Positions 26,392 to 33,817 of a stretch of 64,000 nucleotides of DNA are shown here, piece by piece. The notes under the pieces were generated by a model. The model saw nothing but the letters and a program-made list of their open reading frames with translations. It did no database searches and had not been told where the DNA came from. The position numbers were made by a program, and so were the translations under genes. Within the stretch, counting starts at the first letter, position 1. Every line of letters begins with the position of its first letter. Source of the DNA: Chitinophagaceae bacterium UBA2791 (GTDB lineage Bacteria > Bacteroidota > Bacteroidia > Chitinophagales > Chitinophagaceae); the NCBI GenBank assembly GCA_002352105.1, contig DEHV01000080.1, positions 36,273 to 100,272 on the forward strand, given 5' to 3'.

Positions 26392-26577
26392 AATAATAGC
26401 GGGGTTTGACGAAATAATTGATTGATATGCTATCTATTGCATAAGGGTTTTATGATAATTACGCCAGCCTGTATAGAAAATCTACCCGGCCGGCCACAGA
26501 TATTTACGATTCACCGCGTATTTACTGAACGTCAAAAAAAGAGAAAATATTCTCTTCCAGTATCTTTTGCTTGCCCC

Positions 26578-26585
26578 TACATTTG
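26578..26585 (+). promoter_or_regulatory. Promoter -7 box of candidate sRNA 2
   Basis: TACATTTG fits TAnnTTTG and ends five bases before the AAGTTGATTGA arm, the same spacing as in copy 1. I do not see a good TTTG at the correct -33 distance. Confidence 0.5.
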
Positions 26586-26589
26586 TCTG

Positions 26590-26698
26590 GAAGTTGATTG
26601 ATAGGATCAAATCCCTGAAATGTCCAATTTTACCGTCCAGTAAAATATTCCCAAGATCCATGAAACCAACCTGCATCCGAATCAATCAACTTCTTTTT
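26590..26698 (+). ncRNA. Candidate small RNA 2 (homologue of candidate sRNA 1)
   Basis: GAAGTTGATTGAT at 26590-26602 and ATCAATCAACTTC at 26681-26693 form a perfect 13-bp closing stem around 78 bases, followed by TTTTT. The interior contains the shared central CCGTCCA (26633-26639) and repeated UCC/UCCC motifs (AAUCCC, GUCC twice, AUUCCC, AUCC twice). A TAnnTTTG box lies five bases upstream. The closing stem has kept its pairing in both copies even though the last pair differs (C-G in copy 1, T-A in copy 2), which suggests selection on structure. A 67-codon ORF on the opposite strand is not convincing. Confidence 0.6.
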
Positions 26699-26927
26699 AT
26701 ATTCCGGCAGGATGGCTCCGCCTTTCCATAAGGTTAGCCGACGCGCCAAATCATCCTGTTTTCAGGAAAATTGAAAACAGATCGAGTTATAGGGAACCGA
26801 AACTGCTATAGATACTTCTATCCTTCTCCCGGATAAGGGTAAACACTTATCCACATTATATCGCCGGTTGTTCACAATCTCTCAAAAAGCCGATCGCCCC
26901 CAACGAAAAAACACTTTTTCAATCACC

Positions 26928-26982
26928 GTAAAAATACTATTTTAAGATAGTGTTTTTACCCTTTTTTTACGGTAAGTTTACC
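26928..26982 (+). promoter_or_regulatory. AT-rich hairpin plus palindrome upstream of the 27.1-kb gene
   Basis: GTAAAAATACTAT / ATAGTGTTTTTAC (26928-26940 and 26947-26959) pair over 13 positions with one G-U, followed by CCCTTTTTTTACGG. A small palindrome GGTAA-GT-TTACC comes next at 26971-26982, and CCGTAAA at 26926 can alternatively pair with TTTACGG at 26967. These mutually exclusive pairings resemble an attenuator, or a terminator for upstream transcription. The rest of 26699-27126 shows no other feature. Confidence 0.45.
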
Positions 26983-27126
26983 CCGAAAAATCCTTAAAAC
27001 ACCGAACCCGTCTGATTTTCAGGCAAATTACTCCTTTTGCGCAAAGAATCACCTGTTGGCCAAGTATTTTTTTTAAAGGTCTTTTACCTCATAAACTAAC
27101 ATTTAACACCTCTAAAAACTTACGTT

Positions 27127-27528
27127 ATGGCAAACAATCAAACCCTCGCAAAACAGGTTTCGGCTATTGGCGAGGAAATTGGCTTTGAGCTGGGAAACCA
27201 GATGGTGAAAAATTTTAAGGCTGATAATCAGAACCAGGCCGAATTTTATGTAATCGGCAGAAATATCCTGGATCAGATACTTGCCCAACCCGGATGCGCT
27301 GGCATCAGGTTCTATAACGCCTATAACGAAAACGGCGAACAAACAATGGTTTATGTAGGCATCAACCAGGAAGGAAAGAACATTCTGGAATACACTTTCG
27401 TAACCGTTAACGGCGTTCTTCAGAACAAGGACGGCATCGTGGCCGACAGGATCGATCGCGGTACTCCTCCCCCCAAACCTCGCGGCGGCGGGATCAGCGC
27501 TGACGACTGGAACCTGGATATTGACTAA
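27127..27528 (+). CDS. Unknown 133-residue protein at the head of signalling cassette 2
   Basis: A soluble protein with no signal peptide and no membrane segment. Residues 1-60 look helical (LAKQVSAIGEEIGFELGNQM, GRNILDQILAQPGCAGIRFY), residues 60-105 look like beta strands (NGEQTMVYVGINQEGKNILE), and the end is a flexible Pro/Gly linker (GTPPPKPRGGGI) followed by an acidic tail (SADDWNLDID). The linker plus acidic tail looks like a docking or export signal. I do not recognise the family. The next gene, a membrane protein, is 63 bases downstream with its own promoter. Base composition is like the neighbours. Confidence 0.75.
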   Translation: MANNQTLAKQVSAIGEEIGFELGNQMVKNFKADNQNQAEFYVIGRNILDQILAQPGCAGIRFYNAYNENGEQTMVYVGINQEGKNILEYTFVTVNGVLQNKDGIVADRIDRGTPPPKPRGGGISADDWNLDID

Positions 27529-27536
27529 TAGATTTA

Positions 27537-27567
27537 TTTGAACTTCATTAGGCCTTTTATATATTTG
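27537..27567 (+). promoter_or_regulatory. Promoter of membrane protein 2 / kinase 2 operon
   Basis: TTTG (27537-27540) and TATATTTG (27560-27567) are 19 bases apart, a full match to the Bacteroidota consensus. It lies just after the stop of the 27.1-kb gene and 24 bases before the GTG start at 27592. The two boxes sit in a short direct repeat (ATTTATTTGAACTT / ATATATTTGAACTA). Confidence 0.65.
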
Positions 27568-27591
27568 AACTAAATTGAGTTCATTATTAAG

Positions 27592-28278
27592 GTGCTACTT
27601 CAAAATATCGCATTAGTTTCTCATTTATTACCCTTATTTCTTTTCTTCCTGTTTTTTCGCAGAAACAACGAGAGAGATATAAGGGTAATTTTATTTTATT
27701 GCCTGTACTCCTTTGTCAATGACATCGTTATCACGCATCTCAATACTACAGAGCAGTATACATTGACCTTTATTCTGCTGAGCGCCTTCACCCTGATCGA
27801 ATATGCGCTTTTCTCTTATGTGCTTTACATCAACATAAAAAAAGCCATATTCCGGAAGCTTATCCTGATCATCTCCCCCTTTTTTATCGTTTTCTCGATT
27901 TTCCAGTTTTTAAGATCCGCCGGCAACGGCATCGATTCCATATCCATTACCGTAGAATACATTTTACTGATCATTTACTGCCTGTTCTATTTCTTCGACG
28001 AACTAATTGAGCCAAATGCGACCTTCATATACGCCACCTATAAATTTTGGATATTGGTCGCAATTTTAATATATTCCACTGGCACTTTTTTCCTGTTTTT
28101 ACAATCCTCCGATCTGACGCCAGAAGAATGGAATAAGTGGTCTATTATAAATCATTTGTGTACTATTGCAAAAACGGCGTTTTTTAGCGTCGCCGTAATA
28201 ATGAGAAAAGAGCCCCAGGAAAACCACTTTTTCGATGTCGACGCCGATCATCTATTTGAAAACCATTATAAACCTTAA
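27592..28278 (+). CDS. Multi-pass membrane protein of a signalling cassette (copy 2)
   Basis: 228 residues with about seven hydrophobic segments (LVSHLLPLFLFFLFFRRNNE, ILLSAFTLIEYALFSYVLYI, SISITVEYILLIIYCLFYFF, KFWILVAILIYSTGTFFLFL) and a short acidic cytoplasmic tail. The start is GTG at 27592, since no ATG fits. It shares size, topology and the E..LF / FWI...Y motifs with the proteins at 23.4 and 30.0 kb. The kinase gene follows 24 bases later. I infer a sensory or adaptor membrane protein for kinase 2. Confidence 0.75.
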   Translation: MLLQNIALVSHLLPLFLFFLFFRRNNERDIRVILFYCLYSFVNDIVITHLNTTEQYTLTFILLSAFTLIEYALFSYVLYINIKKAIFRKLILIISPFFIVFSIFQFLRSAGNGIDSISITVEYILLIIYCLFYFFDELIEPNATFIYATYKFWILVAILIYSTGTFFLFLQSSDLTPEEWNKWSIINHLCTIAKTAFFSVAVIMRKEPQENHFFDVDADHLFENHYKP

Positions 28279-28302
28279 TAATATCACCCTTGAACCTTGC
28301 TC

Positions 28303-29160
28303 ATGACCTTTCTTCAAGTTAATAGTTCCGGCAATGAGGTTTCTCTTATGTTGTTCTTCGGAACAATTGGCATGCTGGTCTTGGCTATCGGGATGATCAT
28401 CTTTATTATATTCCATCAACGAAAAGTAATCCGGTACCAGCTTCGTTTTCAGAAGCTTGAGTTCCAACAGCAAAAGACCCTTCTGAACGCTTCCATCCGC
28501 TTCCAGGAAGAAGAAAGGCAACGTATTGCGGCCGATCTTCACGATGATGCAGGACCGCTTCTGGCCACCGCCCGGCTATACCTTAACGAGAATCTCGTAA
28601 ACCTCGATAAAAATGCCCAGTTGCAAAGCATCTATAACGCAAAACAGATCATCGACGACACCATACAGCTTATTCGCAATATCTCCCATAGCCTGATGCC
28701 GCCGACCCTTAAAAATTTCGGCCTCGAATCGGCGGTAAACGATCTTTTCCAAAAGATCAGCGGGTCGGGCAGCCTGAACGCCAGCTGCCGCTTCCACGAC
28801 TACCGTGAAAGACTGATTCCCGACCAGGAGCTGATCATTTTCCGGATCATACAGGAGCTGATCAACAATATTCTTAAACACAGCAATTCGAGTTTCATTC
28901 ATCTTACGCAGAATATCAGCGGACCAAAATTGTATATTCGCATGCACCACGATGGACGCGGTTTAACGCAGGCTGATTTTGAGAAGCTGAACAAAAGCGG
29001 GGGAGGCCTGGGTTTAAAGAATATCCAAAGCCGGTTAAAACTACTGCAGGGGCGGATTTTTTTCGAGAAAGACGCTTCTCAGACCTACTATAAAATAACC
29101 ATCGAGGCGCCGAGGTCCGAAGAGCAAACATTAAAAGAAGAAAAAGTAATTACTTATTGA
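28303..29160 (+). CDS. HisKA_3-type sensor histidine kinase 2
   Basis: 285 residues. One membrane helix (LFFGTIGMLVLAIGMIIFII) is followed by a coiled coil and the phospho-acceptor His in EERQRIAADLHDDAGPLLAT. HATPase_c: IFRIIQELINNILKHSNSSF (N box), HHDGRGLTQADF (G1 box) and GGLGLKNIQSRLKLLQGRIF. I start at ATG 28303, two codons after a TTG at 28297. It has the same architecture as kinase 1 and lacks a sensor domain of its own. The regulator gene follows after 81 bases. Confidence 0.92.
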   Translation: MTFLQVNSSGNEVSLMLFFGTIGMLVLAIGMIIFIIFHQRKVIRYQLRFQKLEFQQQKTLLNASIRFQEEERQRIAADLHDDAGPLLATARLYLNENLVNLDKNAQLQSIYNAKQIIDDTIQLIRNISHSLMPPTLKNFGLESAVNDLFQKISGSGSLNASCRFHDYRERLIPDQELIIFRIIQELINNILKHSNSSFIHLTQNISGPKLYIRMHHDGRGLTQADFEKLNKSGGGLGLKNIQSRLKLLQGRIFFEKDASQTYYKITIEAPRSEEQTLKEEKVITY

Positions 29161-29241
29161 TTTTAATCATTCATCAAATTAAACCGCGTGATCATTGAGT
29201 TGACGATTAATCTGTAAATTTAAAAGCCAATATCATTTTCT

Positions 29242-29898
29242 ATGGGTCCGATCAAAGTTGCCATCGCAGACGATCATAAGATATTTCGCAAAGGCGTGAT
29301 CCTTTCGCTGCGACCTTATACAAATATTAAATTTGTGCTGGAAGCTGAAAATGGACAAGAACTGCTGGACAACCTTCCCACAGTCGCCGAATCGCCGGAT
29401 GTGATCCTCATGGATCTTCGCATGCCCTTAAAAGACGGCATCGAAACAACGAAGGTGGTCGCCAAACAATTCCCCCATATCCATATCATTGCGCTGACCA
29501 TGTATGAAGATGAACGATTCGTAAGCCATATGATGGAAATCGGCGCCAACGGTTACCTGCTTAAGAGCGCCGATCCCTCAGAAATAAAAAAAGCGATTAC
29601 GGAAGTAATGTCCAAAGGATATTACCTGAATAATTTCGTGAACCGGATCCTGCTGAAAAAATCCCACTCCCGTCAGAAAGCGGCCCCCACTATCAACAGC
29701 GAAATAACGCTGAGCGACCGGGAGAGAGAGGTGGTCAAATACATTTGCATGGAGTTTACCGCATCCGAAATTGCACAGAAACTTGATGTAAGCCCGAGAA
29801 CGGTGGAGGCGATAAAGGACCGGCTTATGGAGCGTTTCGGCGCAAAGAATACGGCAGGCCTCGTGTTTTTTGCAGTAAAGAACAACCTGATCGATTAG
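29242..29898 (+). CDS. NarL/LuxR-type response regulator 2 (partner of kinase 2)
   Basis: 218 residues. Receiver: IKVAIADDHKIFRKGVILSL, phospho-Asp in PDVILMDLRMPLKDGIETTK, IIALTMYEDERF, Lys in NGYLLKSADPSEIKKAI. HTH: LSDREREVVKYICMEFTASE, VSPRTVEAIKDRLMERFGAK. It is more similar to regulators A and B than to regulator 1. It lies between kinase 2 and the third membrane protein of this kind, so the operon is probably membrane protein 2 / kinase 2 / regulator 2 / membrane protein 3. Confidence 0.92.
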   Translation: MGPIKVAIADDHKIFRKGVILSLRPYTNIKFVLEAENGQELLDNLPTVAESPDVILMDLRMPLKDGIETTKVVAKQFPHIHIIALTMYEDERFVSHMMEIGANGYLLKSADPSEIKKAITEVMSKGYYLNNFVNRILLKKSHSRQKAAPTINSEITLSDREREVVKYICMEFTASEIAQKLDVSPRTVEAIKDRLMERFGAKNTAGLVFFAVKNNLID

Positions 29899-29971
29899 AG
29901 CTGATCCCATTTAATCGATCCTCCCCCGCCCGCCGCTGATCCCCTATGGAAAACCGGTTTAAAGAACTGTC

Positions 29972-30649
29972 ATGCTTAGAACCGGCAATCAACTGTTGTT
30001 TATATTTTCCCTGGTCGCTATCCTGCTGCCGCTGGCGCCCATCGCCATGCTGCTGGTCAGGGAATCCATTGGCCGCCCCAGGAACATACCGCTTATCATT
30101 CTATGCTTTATCGCTTTTATCCGGCAGATCCTGCTAACGGCGATCACGCCAACGCTCGCCGATAGCCAGTTCATTAACGCGGTTTTTAATATAGCCGAGC
30201 TGATCGTTCTTGCCCTGCTGTATCAAACCGTTTTAAGACGTAAACACATTAAGCAGGGGCTCAGCCTGCTTCTGGCAGTCATCTTGTCTACCATCATTAC
30301 CATGTACGCGCTGGAAGGGTTGGCGGTCTGGGGCTATTCTATCGAACTGTTCCTTTCAGCCTTCATGCTGCTGATCAGCCTGGTCGCCATTTATAGCGTG
30401 ATCGCGGATGAACGGTCGTTTATTCTCCATTCGCCTGTTTTCTGGATTGCCAGCGGAACCCTTTGCTACCATTTTATTTTCCTGCTTGGAGAGGGATTAA
30501 AGAATTATCAATTACCGTCGGCAAATACAGAAACAGAACGGTTCATCCTGCTTGCGGCAGTATACATGACGAGATATGTATTTTATATCGTCGCCGCTTA
30601 TTTCAGCGCAGAGGAAGAAAACAAAGAAGAAATATCAGATATCTATTAG
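29972..30649 (+). CDS. Multi-pass membrane protein (copy 3) after regulator 2
   Basis: 225 residues with about seven hydrophobic segments (LFIFSLVAILLPLAPIAMLL, AVFNIAELIVLALLYQTVLR, IELFLSAFMLLISLVAIYSV, PVFWIASGTLCYHFIFLLGE) and an acidic cytoplasmic tail (SAEEENKEEISDIY). Size and the FWIASG...Y motif match the other two membrane proteins of the island. No kinase follows it: the next gene is on the other strand. It is either a leftover of a third cassette or a second subunit for kinase 2. Confidence 0.72.
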   Translation: MLRTGNQLLFIFSLVAILLPLAPIAMLLVRESIGRPRNIPLIILCFIAFIRQILLTAITPTLADSQFINAVFNIAELIVLALLYQTVLRRKHIKQGLSLLLAVILSTIITMYALEGLAVWGYSIELFLSAFMLLISLVAIYSVIADERSFILHSPVFWIASGTLCYHFIFLLGEGLKNYQLPSANTETERFILLAAVYMTRYVFYIVAAYFSAEEENKEEISDIY

Positions 30650-30770
30650 GCGCCGGAAGCGGCAGCCCGATCGCTTCTGCTATAATGATTATTGAAACGA
30701 AGCGATTAAAGACAGGACGGAAGATCATTGTTCTCCTGCGCATCTCCGGATAAAACGGAACAGAACCTTG

Positions 30771-31430
30771 TCAAACGGTCATTTCAGGGATCTCTCCCTC
30801 CACTTTCAGGCGGCCGGCCGTTTTACCGCGGATCTCTTCAACCGTAACGCCAGGCGCTCTTTCTATCAACTTAAAACCTCCCTCCGGCAAAACATCGATC
30901 ACGGCAAGTTCGGTTACCACTCTTTTTACGCATTTCACGCCGGTGAGCGGCAGACTGCATTGCGGCAAAAGCTTGGAATCGCCTTTGGGATTCGTGTGCA
31001 TCATTGCGACAATAATATTCTTGGCGCTGGCTACCAGGTCCATGGCGCCGCCCATGCCTTTCACCATCTTACCAGGTATCTTCCAGTTGGCAATATCGCC
31101 GTTTTCCGAAACCTCCATCGCTCCAAGCACGGTCAGGTCGACCTTTCCGGCCCTGATCATTCCAAAGCTTTCCGCGCTGTCAAAAAAAGCGCCTCCCGGA
31201 ATAACGGTAACCGTTTCTTTGCCCGCGTTGATCAGGTCGGGATCCACTTCCGATTCAACGGGATAAGGACCGATGCCCAACAACCCATTTTCTGATTGCA
31301 GCATGATGGACAATCCCTCCGGTATATAATTGGCTACCAGGGTGGGAATTCCAATGCCCAGGTTCACGTACATTCCATCCCTCAGGTCTTTAGCAATGCG
31401 CCTGGCAATCCCGAATTTATCAAGTGGCAT
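30771..31430 (-). CDS. scoB: 3-oxoacid CoA-transferase, subunit B
   Basis: 219 residues. The beta subunit carries the catalytic Glu in the conserved IMLQSENGLLGIGPYP motif near residue 48, and VNLGIGIPTLVANYIPEGLS and GAMDLVASAKNIIVAMMHTN are also typical. With subunit A it moves CoA between succinyl-CoA and acetoacetate (or a similar 3-oxo acid) for ketone-body or fatty/amino-acid breakdown. Subunit A lies 72 bases upstream on the same strand. Confidence 0.95.
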   Translation of the reverse strand: MPLDKFGIARRIAKDLRDGMYVNLGIGIPTLVANYIPEGLSIMLQSENGLLGIGPYPVESEVDPDLINAGKETVTVIPGGAFFDSAESFGMIRAGKVDLTVLGAMEVSENGDIANWKIPGKMVKGMGGAMDLVASAKNIIVAMMHTNPKGDSKLLPQCSLPLTGVKCVKRVVTELAVIDVLPEGGFKLIERAPGVTVEEIRGKTAGRLKVEGEIPEMTV

Positions 31431-31502
31431 AATCCTTATTTGATTTAATGAGCAATTATCTTATCATCGTTAGTTTGGTTCTATAGCCGCCGTATCCTTC
31501 GG

Positions 31503-32198
31503 TTATACTGTTCTTATCGTCTTTTTCTCGATCTTTTTCTCGTAATTTTTGCCTTCGAAGATCCGGCGCACATAGATGCCCGCGACATGCACATGATCGG
31601 GGTCTATCTCCCCCGGCTGCACCAGTTCTTCCACCTCCACGATGGTGATATCCGCGGCCTTGGCCATAGAAGTGGAAAAATTACGGGTGGTTTTTCTGAA
31701 TACCAGGTTGCCGTAGGTATCGCCCTTCCAGGCTTTGATCAGCGCAAAATCGGCATGGAGCGCGCGCTCCATCAGGTGCATCTTTCCATCGAATTCCCTG
31801 ATCTCCTTGCCTTCCTGGATCTCCGTTCCATATCCCGCCGGCGTATAAAATGCGGGAATGCCCATTGCCGCCATCTGGATGCGCGTAGCCAGGGTGCCCT
31901 GCGGGTTGAGTTCCACCTCGAGTTCGCCCGATAACAATTGCCTTTCAAACTCAGCGTTCTCTCCCACATAAGAGCTGATCATCTTTTTTATCTGGCGCGT
32001 TTTAAGCAAAAGGCCCAATCCAAAATCGTCTACGCCGGCATTGTTGGAAATGCAGGTAAGACCGGTAATGCCTTTTTTAACCATTGCCCGGATACAGTTT
32101 TCCGGAATACCGCACAGACCAAATCCGCCCAGCATGATCGTAGCGCCATCGCCGATATCTTGTATTGCCTCTTCCGCGTTGCTAAAAACTTTCTTCAT
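31503..32198 (-). CDS. scoA: 3-oxoacid CoA-transferase, subunit A
   Basis: 231 residues, full length. Diagnostic motifs are the glycine-rich GATIMLGGFGLCGIPENCIR near the N-terminus, GLTCISNNAGVDDFGLGLLL, RTRQIKKMISSYVGENAEFE-like sequence, the GYGTEIQEGKEIREFDGK loop and TYGNLVFRKTTRNFSTSMAK. It is the first gene of the scoA-scoB pair. Cytoplasmic heterodimer or heterotetramer with subunit B. Confidence 0.95.
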   Translation of the reverse strand: MKKVFSNAEEAIQDIGDGATIMLGGFGLCGIPENCIRAMVKKGITGLTCISNNAGVDDFGLGLLLKTRQIKKMISSYVGENAEFERQLLSGELEVELNPQGTLATRIQMAAMGIPAFYTPAGYGTEIQEGKEIREFDGKMHLMERALHADFALIKAWKGDTYGNLVFRKTTRNFSTSMAKAADITIVEVEELVQPGEIDPDHVHVAGIYVRRIFEGKNYEKKIEKKTIRTV

Positions 32199-32315
32199 TA
32201 TTTCCGGGATTTAATAAGCTAATATCCGATTTTTACGGCATCTTCAATGATTTCAGCGCGGCTATTCCAACCATCGTCATTTGGTTTTTGCAGGCCATCG
32301 ACCTTCATCCGCCTG

Positions 32316-32900
32316 TTAGGGTTTGATTCCGTTTCGAGAGCGGGCGCCTAATGTGTCTGCCTGTTTTCCGGACAGCTTCTTTAGCGTGGAATCGGTCCGG
32401 CGTTTTCGAAAGGCTTGCCGGAGCAGGGAGTCTTTTTTTATTGCGAAGGAGTCTTTGACCGCTGCGATCGAATCTTCCAGCTGTTCCGGAAGATTTTTTA
32501 CGTCCATCGAGTCGCGGGCCCTGCTAGCTTTTATTGAATCATTCCTCATTCTTTCCTCGTAGTATTCATTGCGCCTTCTTTCGCCTAAGGCGGAAACCGA
32601 GTCAAAAAGGGCGATGGAAAGATCGGGCCTGCCCATGTAAAAAAGATAGCTTCTCTTAAATTCCTTTTCGGTTATACGATGAATATCGAACACCTGGCGG
32701 TATAAGGTAAAAGTTTCCTGTTTGAGCTGAAGGGAATCCTTGTTGCGGGAAAGAAAAGAGGAAGCATACCGATCGGCCTGCAGCATATCCAGGAACACCT
32801 CTTTCATTTTATCCGGGGGAATAACGCCTGAGGGTATCTTGTTATGGTTCGTGCAGGAAAACAACGCTAAAACGATCGCGCCGGTCAGCCACTGCTTCAT
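32316..32900 (-). CDS. DUF4296 lipoprotein
   Basis: 194 residues. A lipoprotein signal (MKQWLTGAIVLALFSC) places the mature protein at a membrane through Cys16. The DUF4296 domain follows (IPPDKMKEVFLDMLQADRYA, LYRQVFDIHRITEKEFKRSY, YYMGRPD-like YLFYMGRPDLSIALFDSVSA). The C-terminal third is highly charged and probably disordered. Its start overlaps the end of the PorD-like gene by four bases, so the two are translationally coupled. The function of DUF4296 is not established; its constant place beside porD, coaBC and bamD hints at an envelope role. Confidence 0.85.
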   Translation of the reverse strand: MKQWLTGAIVLALFSCTNHNKIPSGVIPPDKMKEVFLDMLQADRYASSFLSRNKDSLQLKQETFTLYRQVFDIHRITEKEFKRSYLFYMGRPDLSIALFDSVSALGERRRNEYYEERMRNDSIKASRARDSMDVKNLPEQLEDSIAAVKDSFAIKKDSLLRQAFRKRRTDSTLKKLSGKQADTLGARSRNGIKP

Positions 32901-33817
32901 TTCAGTTCCTGTTTATACGTGTTAGCATTGGAGATGTCCAGTCTCTCCATCATCTCCCGCGCCTTCTGCCTTTCTTCAGGAGGCGCTTTTTTAAATACCC
33001 TGACCAGTTCCATGGATTTCCCCTGGAAGAAAAAAGGAATGATCATGGAATTGCGCATATCATTATTGAGCGTCGTAAGCTGGCTGATCGCATTCAGTAT
33101 GGCAGCCCTGGCTTCGGGTTCATTCTCGTACATAAAATCCATCCCGAGGCGGTAATAGTTATAGATCGCATCATGCGCCAATGTATAGCGGTTATTCACC
33201 AGGTTCTCAATGAGCCAGTAACGGTTTCTCTGGCCGTCAAATGCTTTCCAGCCTACGATGTCCCGGCCATCGGGCGCATTATTAACAATATACTGGGCTT
33301 TTTGAAAATAGGGATCGCCCCCTCTCAACGAAAACGAATCATAATCCAGCCCCAATATCAGGTATACATAGTAAGCAAAGATGGCCGGTAAATTCGAGGT
33401 CAGTCCGTCGGACCCCGACACCCTGTTCTCATTAAACTCGATGGGCTGAAACTCTACATACCGGAAGGCAACCGCCTCGTCGCGGAAATTGACAAGGGGG
33501 GTATTATAGGTGGAGTTAAAAACCGGTCGCGCCGCCTGGACGGTCAGGTTTCCCTTAAACACATTATTATTGGCTTCCGTGATAACGAGCAAGAAATTAC
33601 AATTGATCTTTTCCTGCTGCTGGTAGGCATCGTTTGTCCATTTCCGGTTATTCAACAGGTTCTGCAAGGCGGTCTGAAGCGTCTGAAATATTTTCTTGTC
33701 GACCTGAGAGCTGACGGAGCTGGAATTAATGGATATACGCGCCTGCAATTCCTGGGCTACCGAAGGCGTTATCGTCGCGAGCGCCAAACAGCCGGAAATA
33801 AGGAAACGCTTGATCAT
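32897..33817 (-). CDS. porD: DUF4835 / PorD-like protein
   Basis: 306 residues with an N-terminal signal sequence (FLISGCLALATITPSVAQEL). The body matches the DUF4835 family: ARISINSSSVSSQVDKKIFQ, EKINCNFLLVITEANNNVFK, PLVNFRDEAVAFRYVEFQPI, LPAIFAYYVYLILGLDYDSF and FDGQRNRYWLIENLVNNR. This family is annotated as PorD, a periplasmic accessory protein of the type IX secretion system. Its ATG overlaps the coaBC stop by one base (TAATG) and it overlaps the next gene by four, so all three are one translational unit. No other T9SS core gene is in the window; symbol is from family knowledge. Confidence 0.8.
   Translation of the reverse strand: MIKRFLISGCLALATITPSVAQELQARISINSSSVSSQVDKKIFQTLQTALQNLLNNRKWTNDAYQQQEKINCNFLLVITEANNNVFKGNLTVQAARPVFNSTYNTPLVNFRDEAVAFRYVEFQPIEFNENRVSGSDGLTSNLPAIFAYYVYLILGLDYDSFSLRGGDPYFQKAQYIVNNAPDGRDIVGWKAFDGQRNRYWLIENLVNNRYTLAHDAIYNYYRLGMDFMYENEPEARAAILNAISQLTTLNNDMRNSMIIPFFFQGKSMELVRVFKKAPPEERQKAREMMERLDISNANTYKQELK

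Noticed and set aside
26482..26685. 67-codon ORF on the minus strand covering candidate sRNA 2
   Set aside because: The homologous stretch at sRNA 1 has a similar-looking frame (LDG motif shared) but with interrupting stops and different length. The conserved features are promoter box, closing stem and T-run on the plus strand, so RNA similarity explains the partial frame.
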